64,000 nucleotides of DNA from Negativicutes bacterium (GTDB lineage Bacteria; Bacillota; Negativicutes; Anaeromusales; Anaeromusaceae), in NCBI GenBank assembly GCA_009929485.1, contig SAAJ01000002.1, positions 62,001 through 126,000 of the forward strand, written 5' to 3'. The position numbers and the translations under genes are program-made. Below are positions 47,387 through 55,989 of this stretch, in pieces (the stretch's first letter is position 1; every line of letters begins with the position of its first letter). Under the pieces are notes generated by a model. It was not told where the DNA came from. It was given only the letters and a program-made list of their open reading frames with translations, and did no database searches.

Positions 47387-47531
47387 GAAGAAACCACGCC
47401 TCCTTTTAACCGTTTCTTCGCTTTACGTCCTAATAAGCTGTATTTTTTTGCTTCTGTACGGATTTTTTCAAAAATTTATGCTCATGCGTTATTATCGCAT
47501 TTTTATACGCTAATTTACGAAAATACTACTT

Positions 47532-47560
47532 TTGTTCTTTTATGAAATTTATAATAGAAT
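47532..47560 (+). promoter_or_regulatory. Promoter of the group 4 hydrogenase operon
   Basis: TTGTTC (47532-47537), a 17-nt spacer, and TAGAAT (47555-47560), about 65 nt upstream of the GTG start of the first gene. Confidence 0.6.
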
Positions 47561-47626
47561 GTTGATGCTATCCAGCTTTCTATTGAGAAAGTACATTGGA
47601 AATGTTAATGAAGAAGGTGTTTTCTC

Positions 47627-49540
47627 GTGTCGGTAGATTGGTTATTTTTTGCAGCTCTTGCTTTTTTTAGCCTAGGCTGTCTTTCAGTTCTTCCACCGCT
47701 CCCCGCCCAGACTAGAATGGCTTATCTGTGCAGCATAGCCGGAAGTATCTGCCTGATTGCCCTAGCAGTCTGCCTGTTACAACCAAATATGTCTTTACTT
47801 CCTGTCTCCGTGCTGCCTGGCAAATCCGAATTACTAAAATTGGATTGGTTGGCAGCTTCTTTTTTTCTGCCTTTTGGCCTGGTAGGCGTTTTTGCTTCCT
47901 GGTACGCTATCGCTTACACCAGTTCTCTGCAACAGCCGCGCCGCCTCGCCTCCTGCTGGAATCTATTTCTCGCTGGCATGGCTGGCGTCTTTGCCTCCGC
48001 CCAGGTTTATTTCTTTTTCTTTGCCTGGGAAATCATGGCCTGGACCTCCTTTCTCCTGGTCCGTTACCAGGATCAAAAGAAACGTTCTATTCGTACTGGT
48101 TTTCTCTACCTGCTGATGACCCATATCGGCACGGCCTGCCTTTTAGGTTCCTTTCTTCTCTTAAGCGCATCCAGCGGCTCCCTGGATTTTGCGAGCTTCG
48201 GCAGCTTGCCGCCAGGACCGCTGAGCAGCCTTGTTTTCTTGCTTGCATTCTTGGGCTTTGCCATCAAAGCCGGTTTAGTCCCGTTACATATCTGGCTGTC
48301 CCGGGCGCATCCGGCCGCCCCCTCCCATGTGTCCGCCTTGATGTCCGGCATCATGTTGAAAACGGCGGTCTATGGCATGTGCCGCTTCTTATGGGATTTT
48401 CTGCCCCTTGCCGCCGCTGCCTGGTGGGGGTGGCTGCTGGTAGGCGCCGGCTGCCTTTCAGCGCTCATGGGCGCGCTATATGCGGTCACGGAAGGCGACT
48501 GGAAACGCCTGCTCGCTTTTTGCAGCGCCGAAAATTTAGGCTTAATTTTTGCGCTTCTCGGCGCTGGTCTGCTCGGCCAATTCTACGGAGATGCTCACTT
48601 GGCGTCTCTTGCCTGGAATGGAGCGCTGCTGCACGTCTTTTTGCACGCTCTTTATAAAAGTTTGCTCTTTTTAGGCGTCGGTTCGGTTATTCATACCGTA
48701 GGCACAGGCAGCCTTGACGCCTTAGGCGGCCTCTGGCGCCGCATGCCGGGCGTCTGTCTTTGCCTGGGAATTGGCAGCTGCAGCGCCGCCGGCCTGCCTT
48801 TCTTCGCGGGATTTCCCGGCGAGTGGCTGCTGTTTCAAAGCATTTTAGCCTTAGGCAGCGGTCCTGTTGACGCTCCCTTGCCCGCCGGCATCGCCCTAGC
48901 CGCCTTAGGCCTAGCGGCAGCCACCAGCGCAGCCGCTTTTTTAAAGACCTTGGCGCTGCCTGTGTTTGGACCGGAAAAGAGGCCCTGGCGCTCTGAGTTC
49001 CACGCCCCCAAAGGCGCGCTTGTTCAAGCTCCCTTGGGACTGGTTATTTTGACGCTTCTAGCTACATGGCAAGCAGACGGACTCCGCCTGCTCTGGCTGC
49101 AAGCAGGCCCCCTTCCCTCACTGCCGTATTCTAACACCGCCTGGCTCTTGGCCTTGGCTGCTTTACTGCTTGCCTGGCTGCAAGCGCGGCGGCAAACGGC
49201 GCAGCGTCCTACCTGGACCTGCGGTATTGTGCCGGAAGCTCATTTTGGCTACAGCGCCACCGCGCAAGCACAGCCCTTCCAGCGCGCCTTCGCCAGCCTT
49301 GTTGGACCGGCGCAAAGCGTTCTGCTCCGCCAAGGAACGCATCCCTATTGGGGAGGATCCTTGCAGCATCACTTGTCACGCACGCGCTACCTTATCGAAT
49401 ACCTTTACCAGCCCCTGCAGCATTTCATTCTCCGCGCAGCCTCACGTCTGCGTCCTATGCAGGCCGGCTCGATTCAGCTCTATATGGCTTATATTTTGAC
49501 GGCAACAGTTGCTTGCCTGTATTACAGCATTAGGTGGTGA
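47627..49540 (+). CDS. hyfB: Hydrogenase-4 subunit B-like proton/sodium-pumping membrane subunit
   Basis: 637 residues, GTG start at 47627 after GAAGAAGGTG. It has about 15 helices with the proton-transporter core common to HyfB, NuoL/M/N and Mrp: FFAWEIMAWTSFLLVRYQ, FAIKAGLVPLHIWLSRAHPAAPSHVSA-type region (Lys and His of the ion path) and LLAFCSAENLGLIFALLG. Slightly shorter than E. coli HyfB (672). First gene of six co-directional genes; it would form the ion-translocating arm of a membrane-bound [NiFe] hydrogenase. Confidence 0.9.
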   Translation: MSVDWLFFAALAFFSLGCLSVLPPLPAQTRMAYLCSIAGSICLIALAVCLLQPNMSLLPVSVLPGKSELLKLDWLAASFFLPFGLVGVFASWYAIAYTSSLQQPRRLASCWNLFLAGMAGVFASAQVYFFFFAWEIMAWTSFLLVRYQDQKKRSIRTGFLYLLMTHIGTACLLGSFLLLSASSGSLDFASFGSLPPGPLSSLVFLLAFLGFAIKAGLVPLHIWLSRAHPAAPSHVSALMSGIMLKTAVYGMCRFLWDFLPLAAAAWWGWLLVGAGCLSALMGALYAVTEGDWKRLLAFCSAENLGLIFALLGAGLLGQFYGDAHLASLAWNGALLHVFLHALYKSLLFLGVGSVIHTVGTGSLDALGGLWRRMPGVCLCLGIGSCSAAGLPFFAGFPGEWLLFQSILALGSGPVDAPLPAGIALAALGLAAATSAAAFLKTLALPVFGPEKRPWRSEFHAPKGALVQAPLGLVILTLLATWQADGLRLLWLQAGPLPSLPYSNTAWLLALAALLLAWLQARRQTAQRPTWTCGIVPEAHFGYSATAQAQPFQRAFASLVGPAQSVLLRQGTHPYWGGSLQHHLSRTRYLIEYLYQPLQHFILRAASRLRPMQAGSIQLYMAYILTATVACLYYSIRW

Positions 49541-49544
49541 TCCC

Positions 49545-50429
49545 ATGGATACAACGTCGCTTTTCCTACAAACCATCGGCTTGGCTTTGCTGGCCCCCGC
49601 CTTTACCGGGATAGTCCGCAAAACCAAAGCGTGTCTGCAAAACCGCAGGGGCGCTCCGATCTGGCAGCCTTACTTAGAGCTGCAACGTCTTTTTCGCAAA
49701 CAGCCGCTGCGCTCTACTAGCGCTTCCCCTCTCTTTGGAGCCTGGCCGCCTCTTTACGCAGCCTGCGCCTTAGGAGCCGCCGCGATGCTTCCTATTCTCC
49801 CGGGCACTGGCAATGATTTGCTTTTTTTAGGAGGTCTCTGGGCATTAGGCCGCTTTTGTCTGGCCATCGCCGGTCTGGAAGTCTCCAGCGCCTTTGGAGG
49901 CATGGGCTCTTCCCGCGAAATGTACGTCGCCGCTTTAGTCGAGCCGGCGCTGCTGCTCTCCTTTTTCCAGTTGGCCTTAAGCGCCGGAGCCACCAGCCTC
50001 GCCTCGCTACAGGCGACGGCGCAGCTGCGCGCCTTTGGTTTGCCGGAAATTTTCGCGGCAACTGCTTTTTTCACTGTACTTTTAGCAGAAAGCGGCCGCA
50101 TTCCGGTTGATAATCCGGATACCCATCTGGAACTCACTATGATCCATGAAGCCATGGTCTTAGAATACGCAGGTCAAGATTTAGCCCCCATCCACTGGGC
50201 TTCCATGATCCGGGAACTCACCTTGGCCTTCCTCTTTGCCGCCCTCTTTTTACCGGTCCTGCCGGCTCCTTGCGACGGCTTGTTCGGTTTATTTTTAAAA
50301 ACGCTCCTCACAGCGCCCTTTATCGGCTTAGCGGAAATGGTCACCGTCAAAATGCGCCTCTTCCGCGTGCCGCAATACCTGGCGCTGTCGGCTGTTTTTT
50401 CCTTACTTTCTCTCTCTTCAAGACTCTAA
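49545..50429 (+). CDS. hyfC: Hydrogenase-4 subunit C-like (NuoH-type) membrane subunit
   Basis: 294 residues from the ATG at 49545 after TAGGTGGTGATCC. Eight helices; NRRGAPIWQPYLELQRLFRK near the start and AESGRIPVDNPDTHLELTMI are the NuoH/HycD signatures that line the junction with the hydrophilic arm. It anchors the catalytic subunits to the membrane. Only 4 nt separate it from hyfB. Confidence 0.92.
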   Translation: MDTTSLFLQTIGLALLAPAFTGIVRKTKACLQNRRGAPIWQPYLELQRLFRKQPLRSTSASPLFGAWPPLYAACALGAAAMLPILPGTGNDLLFLGGLWALGRFCLAIAGLEVSSAFGGMGSSREMYVAALVEPALLLSFFQLALSAGATSLASLQATAQLRAFGLPEIFAATAFFTVLLAESGRIPVDNPDTHLELTMIHEAMVLEYAGQDLAPIHWASMIRELTLAFLFAALFLPVLPAPCDGLFGLFLKTLLTAPFIGLAEMVTVKMRLFRVPQYLALSAVFSLLSLSSRL

Positions 50430-50451
50430 TCGAACTAAGGAGGCGCTTTTC

Positions 50452-51078
50452 TTGTCTTTGCTTTCCATGCTTTTACTAGCATCAGCCTTGACTCTGCTGC
50501 GTGTAACCGCGCTTAAAACCGCAGTTATCATTCTTTTTTTACAATCGCTGCTCCTTAGCGGCGTATGCTTATATGCCGGCCTTTCTCAAAATGAAAGCCA
50601 TCTTTTCATCGCCGCTATTTTGACTTTGCTCATCAAGGGGCTGCTTATCCCGTACAGCCTGCGCCGCCTGGTGCTGCGCCTTAAAACGGAAAAAGAAACG
50701 CATCCCATTTTATCGCCCAATATGTCTTTTTTCGCCGGCGGCCTCTTGCTCATGCTTTCGCACGGCCTGCTGTCTGGCGCTTTGCCCGCTTCCAGCGGCA
50801 GAGACATTCTCTCTACCGCCATTACTTTAGTATTGTTAGGTTTGCTGCTTTTGATGATCCGCCGCCAGGCGCCGCTGCAAATCGTCGGCCTTGTCACATT
50901 AGAAAACGGGCTCTATCTGCTGGGGCTTTCCATCACCGGCGGCCTGCCTTTAGTGATTGAACTAGGAATCTTCCTGGATCTTCTGGTAGCTGTCATTGTA
51001 CTGGTAGTCCTCACGCGCCGTCTAAAATACTCCTTCCAAACCACAGATACGTCCGTGTTAAAAAATCTCAAAGGATGA
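50452..51078 (+). CDS. hyfE: Hydrogenase-4 subunit E-like membrane subunit
   Basis: 208 residues, TTG start at 50452 with AAGGAGG 8 nt upstream. About seven helices; the central KGLLIPYSLRRLVLRLKTEKE and the late ITGGLPLVIELGIFLDLLVAVIV stretches match HyfE, a NuoK-related subunit. A TTG start may keep its synthesis low relative to neighbours. Confidence 0.88.
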   Translation: MSLLSMLLLASALTLLRVTALKTAVIILFLQSLLLSGVCLYAGLSQNESHLFIAAILTLLIKGLLIPYSLRRLVLRLKTEKETHPILSPNMSFFAGGLLLMLSHGLLSGALPASSGRDILSTAITLVLLGLLLLMIRRQAPLQIVGLVTLENGLYLLGLSITGGLPLVIELGIFLDLLVAVIVLVVLTRRLKYSFQTTDTSVLKNLKG

Positions 51079-51085
51079 TAGCCAC

Positions 51086-52570
51086 ATGTATTTATTTGCC
51101 TTATTCACCATGTTCTGCCCTTTGGCAGCAGCCATAGGCAGCATACTGCTTTTCAAAAATTCTCCGTGGCTGTATCGCTTCAATGTAGCCGCCGCCGTTC
51201 TCTCGTTAAGCGCCGTCGGCTGGCTTTGGCTGCAAGGCCCGCTGCCACTCTCCTGGGATAATTGGTTGTATGTCGATGCGCTCAGTCTGATTTTCTCCCT
51301 TTTGGTCGCTTCTTTGGGCCTGTCCGCTTTAGCGGTTTCCGGCCCGTACTTAGCTGCCGAAATAGCTGGCGGCCATCTGCAGCCTCGCCGCTTAGGCCAA
51401 TATTATGCGCTGCTGCAATTGTTTATTTTCACCATGCAAAGCGCCTTGTTTTTGGAAAATCTAGGCTTTGTCTGGGTAGCCATTGAGGCCACCACCCTGG
51501 CCAGCACCTTGCTTGTAGCGTTCCAGTCCAACCGCTCTTCCTTGGAAGCCGCTTGGAAATACGTGCTCCTTTGCACGGTCGGCATCAGCTTGGCTATGCT
51601 CGGCGCCATTTTGTTGTACCAGGCCCAAGCCACAGCTGGCGTCGCGCTGGACCAGCCCCTAAGCCTTGTCGCGCTCAGCCAGCCTGGCGTCCTTTTAGAT
51701 GCGCCCTTGTCCCGTTTAGCTTTTGCTTTCCTGCTGATTGGTTACGCCACCAAAGCCGGCTTAGCACCTATGCACACCTGGCTTCCAGACGCCCACAGCC
51801 AAGCGCCGGCGCCTGTAAGCGGCCTTTTGTCTGGGGCGTTGCTCAGCTGCGCTTTTTATGTACTGTTGCGGCATATCGCTATCTTGCGTCCGTCTCTGCC
51901 TCCGGAACTGCCGGAAACAGCGCTGCTGGCTTTAGGCATTTTATCGCTGGCAGTGGCGGTTCCCTTCTTGCTGCTGCAGCATGATCTCAAGCGTTTGCTC
52001 GCTTATTCCAGTGTGGAACACATGGGTATTCTCGCCATCGGCGCTGGCGTCGGCACGCCTGCCGCCCTCTTTGCCTGCCTGCTGCATGTATTGACTCACG
52101 GCTTTACTAAATCCGCTCTTTTCTACGCAGCCGGCTTTATTACGCAGGAATATCATTCGCGGCAGCTTTCCCGTATCCGCGGCCTCTTACAAACCTCTCC
52201 TTTTCTGGGCTGGATCTTCTTGGCCGCCATGCTGTCCATTACCGGCACGCCTCCCTTTAGCGTTTTTCTCAGCAAGTTCTTGCTGCTCCAAGCGCTTTTC
52301 GCCGCAGATCGCCCTTGGCTGGCGGCTTTGCTGCTGCTTCTTTTAGCAGGCGCTTTTGCCGGCTTAATGCATTATGCCGGCCAGCTCACAGGCGGCACGG
52401 CGCCGCACAGTCACCACTCCGTGCCTTTAAATCATTTGACTCGCTTCATCCTGGTCGGCTCTTTGCTGCTGGTTGCTATCGGCGGCCTCTTCCTGCCGGA
52501 TATGCTGGTCCAACTGCTGAATGACGCTACTTTGATCGCCCTGGGAGGTGCCCCTTATGCAAAGCCATGA
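51086..52570 (+). CDS. hyfF: Hydrogenase-4 subunit F-like proton/sodium-pumping membrane subunit
   Basis: 494 residues, about 14 helices. GYATKAGLAPMHTWLPDAHSQ, with the conserved Lys and His, and LLAYSSVEHMGILAIG mark it as HyfF, the second antiporter-like subunit besides HyfB. Start after AAGGATGATAGCC. Its last 14 nt overlap the start of the large-subunit gene. E. coli HyfF is about 526 residues. Confidence 0.92.
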   Translation: MYLFALFTMFCPLAAAIGSILLFKNSPWLYRFNVAAAVLSLSAVGWLWLQGPLPLSWDNWLYVDALSLIFSLLVASLGLSALAVSGPYLAAEIAGGHLQPRRLGQYYALLQLFIFTMQSALFLENLGFVWVAIEATTLASTLLVAFQSNRSSLEAAWKYVLLCTVGISLAMLGAILLYQAQATAGVALDQPLSLVALSQPGVLLDAPLSRLAFAFLLIGYATKAGLAPMHTWLPDAHSQAPAPVSGLLSGALLSCAFYVLLRHIAILRPSLPPELPETALLALGILSLAVAVPFLLLQHDLKRLLAYSSVEHMGILAIGAGVGTPAALFACLLHVLTHGFTKSALFYAAGFITQEYHSRQLSRIRGLLQTSPFLGWIFLAAMLSITGTPPFSVFLSKFLLLQALFAADRPWLAALLLLLLAGAFAGLMHYAGQLTGGTAPHSHHSVPLNHLTRFILVGSLLLVAIGGLFLPDMLVQLLNDATLIALGGAPYAKP

Positions 52571-54044
52571 TGTATTGCCCGTAAATTGGCAGGCGCAAAC
52601 CGCTCAGCTCCACGGGCGCGATTATCAATTGTCCGCCTTATTCGCAAATGACGAGAGAGCGCTGCACGGCGTTTATGCCATATATGCCGTGTTCTTCCAA
52701 GCCCAAGAGCAGGATTTGCAACTGCTGCGTCTGCCGCTCTCCGCCTCCTCGACCTCTTTCCCCAGCATCACTGCGATCTTTCCCGGCGCAGCCTGGTACG
52801 AACGGGAAATTCACGATTTATTCGGCCTGTCCCCGGCTGGTCATCCTGACTTGCGACCGCTGGTACTGCATCATGCGCGCGGTGTCTTTCCGCTGCGTAA
52901 AGATGCGGGAGCGGCGATACCGCCCGAAGGCGAAGCCTTCCCGGTTCCGCGCGCCAGCGGCGAAGGTCTTTTTGAAACGCCAGTCGGCCCCATTCACGCC
53001 GGCATCATTGAACCGGGACATTTTCGTTTCACCCAAGCCGGTGAAAACGTACTGCATCTAGAAGCGCGTCTTTTCTACGCGCACCGCGGCGTAGAAAAAG
53101 CCATGGAAGGCCGCACCGTCAGCCAGGCTCTTCATGGCGTAGAACGCGTCTGCGGCGCTTGCAGCGTTACCCATGCCATGGCCTTTTGCCAGGCGATCGA
53201 AGCGCTTTGCCGCCAGGAAATCCCCCCTCGCGCCGCTATGCTGCGCCTTATCGCCTGCGAGCTGGAGCGGCTGTACAACCATCTGGGGGATATGGGGAAT
53301 CTTTGCGCCGGCGTCGGCTTCCACGCAGGCGTCAGCATCGGTAGCCGTTTGAAAGAAGATTGTCAGCGCTGGAATGAACGGCTCACCGGGCACCGTTTCT
53401 TGCGCAGCTGGATTACGCCAGGCGGCGTGTCCCGCGATATCAATGACAAAGACCAGCAAGAGCTGCTGCAGTTTCTAGGACAGCTTGAAGAAAAAGTAAA
53501 AAACTTCATTGACCTCTTAGCTGGACATGACGCCTTAAGCCAACGCACGGAAACCACGGGCATTCTGCCTCATAAAGCCGCCCTGGAGCTGGGCGTAGTC
53601 GGCCCTGCGGCGCGCGCTTCCGGCGTAGATATTGACTTGCGGCGCGACCTTCCCTACGGCGCTTACCAAGCCTTGCAGCCGCACATCCCAGTGCGTAAAG
53701 AAGGCGATGTAGCCGCCCGGCTTTTTTTGCGCGCCGACGAAGCCCAGGAAAGTCTGCTGCTTTTAAGCAAAGCGCTGCGCCAATTGCCGCCCGGCCCCAT
53801 GCAAACGCCCATTCCGCCCTTGCCGCCGCCAGGCAGCGCCTTGGGTTGGGCGGAATCGCCTCGTGGCGGCGAGTTCATCTGGCTGCAAATTGACAGCAGC
53901 GGTCATCTGTCCCGTCTCTTCCTGCGCTCTGCGTCGTACCCCAACTGGATGGCCGTACCGCTGACGGTGCCGGGAAACATCATTCCAGACTTTCCTTTAA
54001 TCAATAAAAGCTTCGAGCTGTGTTACGCTTGTCTCGACCGTTAG
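52557..54044 (+). CDS. hyfG: [NiFe]-hydrogenase large subunit fused to NuoC-like domain (HyfG/HycE)
   Basis: 495 residues from the ATG at 52557, 7 nt after GGGAGGT. Residues 1-115 are the NuoC (30 kDa) module, ending with YEREIHDLFGLSPAGHPDLR. The rest is the catalytic subunit: ERVCGACSVTH gives the first Cys pair (199, 202) and the C-terminal SFELCYACLDR gives the second (489, 492), so four Ni ligands are present. The usual Asp-Pro before the last CxxC is Glu-Leu here. As in HycE the chain ends soon after the second pair, with little or no cleavable tail seen. Confidence 0.93.
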   Translation: MQSHDVLPVNWQAQTAQLHGRDYQLSALFANDERALHGVYAIYAVFFQAQEQDLQLLRLPLSASSTSFPSITAIFPGAAWYEREIHDLFGLSPAGHPDLRPLVLHHARGVFPLRKDAGAAIPPEGEAFPVPRASGEGLFETPVGPIHAGIIEPGHFRFTQAGENVLHLEARLFYAHRGVEKAMEGRTVSQALHGVERVCGACSVTHAMAFCQAIEALCRQEIPPRAAMLRLIACELERLYNHLGDMGNLCAGVGFHAGVSIGSRLKEDCQRWNERLTGHRFLRSWITPGGVSRDINDKDQQELLQFLGQLEEKVKNFIDLLAGHDALSQRTETTGILPHKAALELGVVGPAARASGVDIDLRRDLPYGAYQALQPHIPVRKEGDVAARLFLRADEAQESLLLLSKALRQLPPGPMQTPIPPLPPPGSALGWAESPRGGEFIWLQIDSSGHLSRLFLRSASYPNWMAVPLTVPGNIIPDFPLINKSFELCYACLDR

Positions 54045-54054
54045 GAGTACAATC

Positions 54055-54762
54055 ATGTGGAAATTGTTAAATACCATTTTTCAAACCGGTTGTGTTACTG
54101 AAAAAACAGCAGCCCCCTCGCCGCTCACGCTGCGCGGCCGGCTGCAGCAAACAGAAAGCTGCAGTCAATGCCATCATTGCGTATCCGCCTGTCCCACAGG
54201 CGCCCTTACCACGCAGCCTGACTGGCAATGGAATCCGGAGCGCTGCACTTTTTGCGGCCTTTGCTTGGAATCTTGCGAGCGTCATTTGCTCCAGCATGTT
54301 CCGGAAAGCTATCATGCCTTTCATACGGCTTTAGGTAAAGAACTCGCCGAAGAAACGCATCGTATTTTCGGCCGCTCTCTGGCGATTCGGCATCTCGACG
54401 CAGGCTCCTGCAATGCTTGCGATTTTGAGATGGCCGCCTTGGGGAATCCTTATTACGATTTGGCGCGTTACGGCATTTCTTTTGTCGCCTCGCCCCGTCA
54501 CGCCGACCTGTTAATGGTCACCGGCGGTGTTACGCATCACCTAAAAGACGCCGTTTTGCGCACCTACGAAGCCATGCCGGAACCCAAGCGCGTTCTAACT
54601 GTGGGCGCCTGTTCTTCTGGAGGCTGCGTTAACGGCGCTCCTTACGCGTTAGCCGGCAAGGTAGAAGATTTCATCCCGGTACACATGAAGCTTCCCGGCT
54701 GTCCGCCCCGCCCGCAAGCTTTGCTATACGCTCTTTTGCTGCTCATTGGCCGCAAGCCTTAG
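54055..54762 (+). CDS. Fused ferredoxin plus [NiFe]-hydrogenase small subunit (HyfH-HyfI fusion)
   Basis: 235 residues. The first part is a two-cluster ferredoxin: Cys 36, 39, 42, 46 and 64, 67, 70, 74, each CxxCxxCxxxC, as in HyfH/HycF. The second part is the NuoB-like small subunit: GSCNACDFEM (119, 122), VGACSSGG (186) and LPGCPPRP (216) bind the proximal [4Fe-4S]. In E. coli these are two proteins. Start after TAGGAG, 10 nt from hyfG. It ends the operon and a strong terminator follows. No maturation or formate dehydrogenase gene is adjacent, so the electron donor is unknown. Confidence 0.92.
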   Translation: MWKLLNTIFQTGCVTEKTAAPSPLTLRGRLQQTESCSQCHHCVSACPTGALTTQPDWQWNPERCTFCGLCLESCERHLLQHVPESYHAFHTALGKELAEETHRIFGRSLAIRHLDAGSCNACDFEMAALGNPYYDLARYGISFVASPRHADLLMVTGGVTHHLKDAVLRTYEAMPEPKRVLTVGACSSGGCVNGAPYALAGKVEDFIPVHMKLPGCPPRPQALLYALLLLIGRKP

Positions 54763-54807
54763 AACGCAGCAGAAGAAACGGCTAAACTAGAAAATGTGAA
54801 CTACGAT

Positions 54808-54850
54808 AAAAAGCGACTATGCAGCAAATTTGCACAGTCGCTTTTTTATT
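54808..54850. terminator. Intrinsic terminator of the hydrogenase operon
   Basis: AAAAAGCGACT/AGTCGCTTTTTT stem around a TGCA/TGCA inner pair; serves the plus-strand operon and the convergent nitrilase gene. Confidence 0.88.
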
Positions 54851-54875
54851 TTAGGCGGTCCGCCGCGCGGCCTTT

Positions 54876-55712
54876 TCACTGCTGCGGCAAAATACGATAG
54901 TCGCCCCGAAGATGTTGCAGCAGCGGCAGTTCAGCGCGCACCTTTGCCTGCACAGCGCGGTCTATTTCTACTTTCACCAGTTGCTCTGTTTCATCGGCTT
55001 GAAACAAGATCCGGCCCCAAGGATCCGCCATTAGAGAGTGACCATATGCTTCATAAACAGATCCCGCCAGTTTGGCCGGCGCCGCCCCGACAACAAATAC
55101 CTGGTGATCTACCGCCCTGGCCCGCAGCGTCAGCTCCCAATGAGCCGGCCCAGTCGTCCAACCAAAAGCAGCCGGATAAATCAACAAATCGGCCCCTCGC
55201 CGCACCATTTCCCCAGCCATGGCGCCAAAGCGCATGTCATAGCAGATCCCTACGCCCAACACCCCTACGGAAGTTTCACATAAAGTCAACTCGTTTCCAG
55301 CGGTCAACGTATCGGATTCCCGAAAGCAAGTGCCCCCTGCAATATCCACATCAAACAAATGCATTTTTCGGTGCCGCCCCAACAAAACTCCCTGTTCGTC
55401 AAAAACAAAGGACGTATTATAGACGCGCCCCGCTTCATCACACTCCGGGATAGAGCCGCCTACTAAAACGACGCCGCTTTCCCGGGCCCATGCGCTCATA
55501 CGGCTTACGGTTTCTCCCTCCGCTGGTTCCGCATACTCCGGGAACAACACCGCCTGATAGGGGCAGCTGAACATTTCCGGCAAAACCACCAAGCGACAAC
55601 CTTCCCGGGCCGCCTGCTGCACCATCTGCTGCGCCTGGCGCAGATTTTCCTCCTTAGCAACGCGCGTAGCCATCTGACAAAGGCCCAATAAAAAATTTTC
55701 ATCTGTTTTCAT
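54876..55712 (-). CDS. Carbon-nitrogen hydrolase (nitrilase superfamily, omega-amidase-like)
   Basis: 278 residues. The Glu-Lys-Cys triad is visible: VVLPEMFSCPY, GRHRKMHLFDVDI and GVGICYDMRFG. The surroundings (PEYAEPAEG; YPAAFGWTTGPAHWELTLRARA) match the Nit2/omega-amidase branch, which hydrolyses 2-oxoglutaramate or 2-oxosuccinamate to the keto acid and ammonia. With asparaginase and aspartase nearby, an amide-nitrogen role is plausible. Start after CAGGAGGAAGTT. Substrate is inferred from the family. Confidence 0.9.
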   Translation of the reverse strand: MKTDENFLLGLCQMATRVAKEENLRQAQQMVQQAAREGCRLVVLPEMFSCPYQAVLFPEYAEPAEGETVSRMSAWARESGVVLVGGSIPECDEAGRVYNTSFVFDEQGVLLGRHRKMHLFDVDIAGGTCFRESDTLTAGNELTLCETSVGVLGVGICYDMRFGAMAGEMVRRGADLLIYPAAFGWTTGPAHWELTLRARAVDHQVFVVGAAPAKLAGSVYEAYGHSLMADPWGRILFQADETEQLVKVEIDRAVQAKVRAELPLLQHLRGDYRILPQQ

Positions 55713-55913
55713 AACTTCCTCCTGCGAACAAGCTTCTTGTTTTCTCTTGATTCTACTTGTTTGCTCCAGTTCCTGCCCCTTTCCCCCTTCTCCGGGAGCA
55801 ACTCAAAAAGATGTCTCGTCGCAAAATATCTTTTTAACTAACATTCTCTCCAGAATAGACATGTATACCTTGATGTTTCTTCCATTTTTTCCCCCATGCT
55901 TGTTTTTCTGTTT

Positions 55914-55942
55914 TTCGCAATGAATTTATTTTATGGTATACT
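55914..55942 (+). promoter_or_regulatory. Asparaginase promoter
   Basis: TTCGCA (55914-55919), a 17-nt spacer, and TATACT (55937-55942) preceded by TGG, so partly extended -10. Confidence 0.55.
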
Positions 55943-55989
55943 GAATTCGTTGGTAGATTTCAAATTATTTGAAAAAGGGAGTTGAGTGA

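Noticed and set aside
47728-48657. 309-codon frame within hyfB
   Set aside because: Same strand, different phase, inside a clear membrane subunit; composition is that of a frame-shifted shadow.
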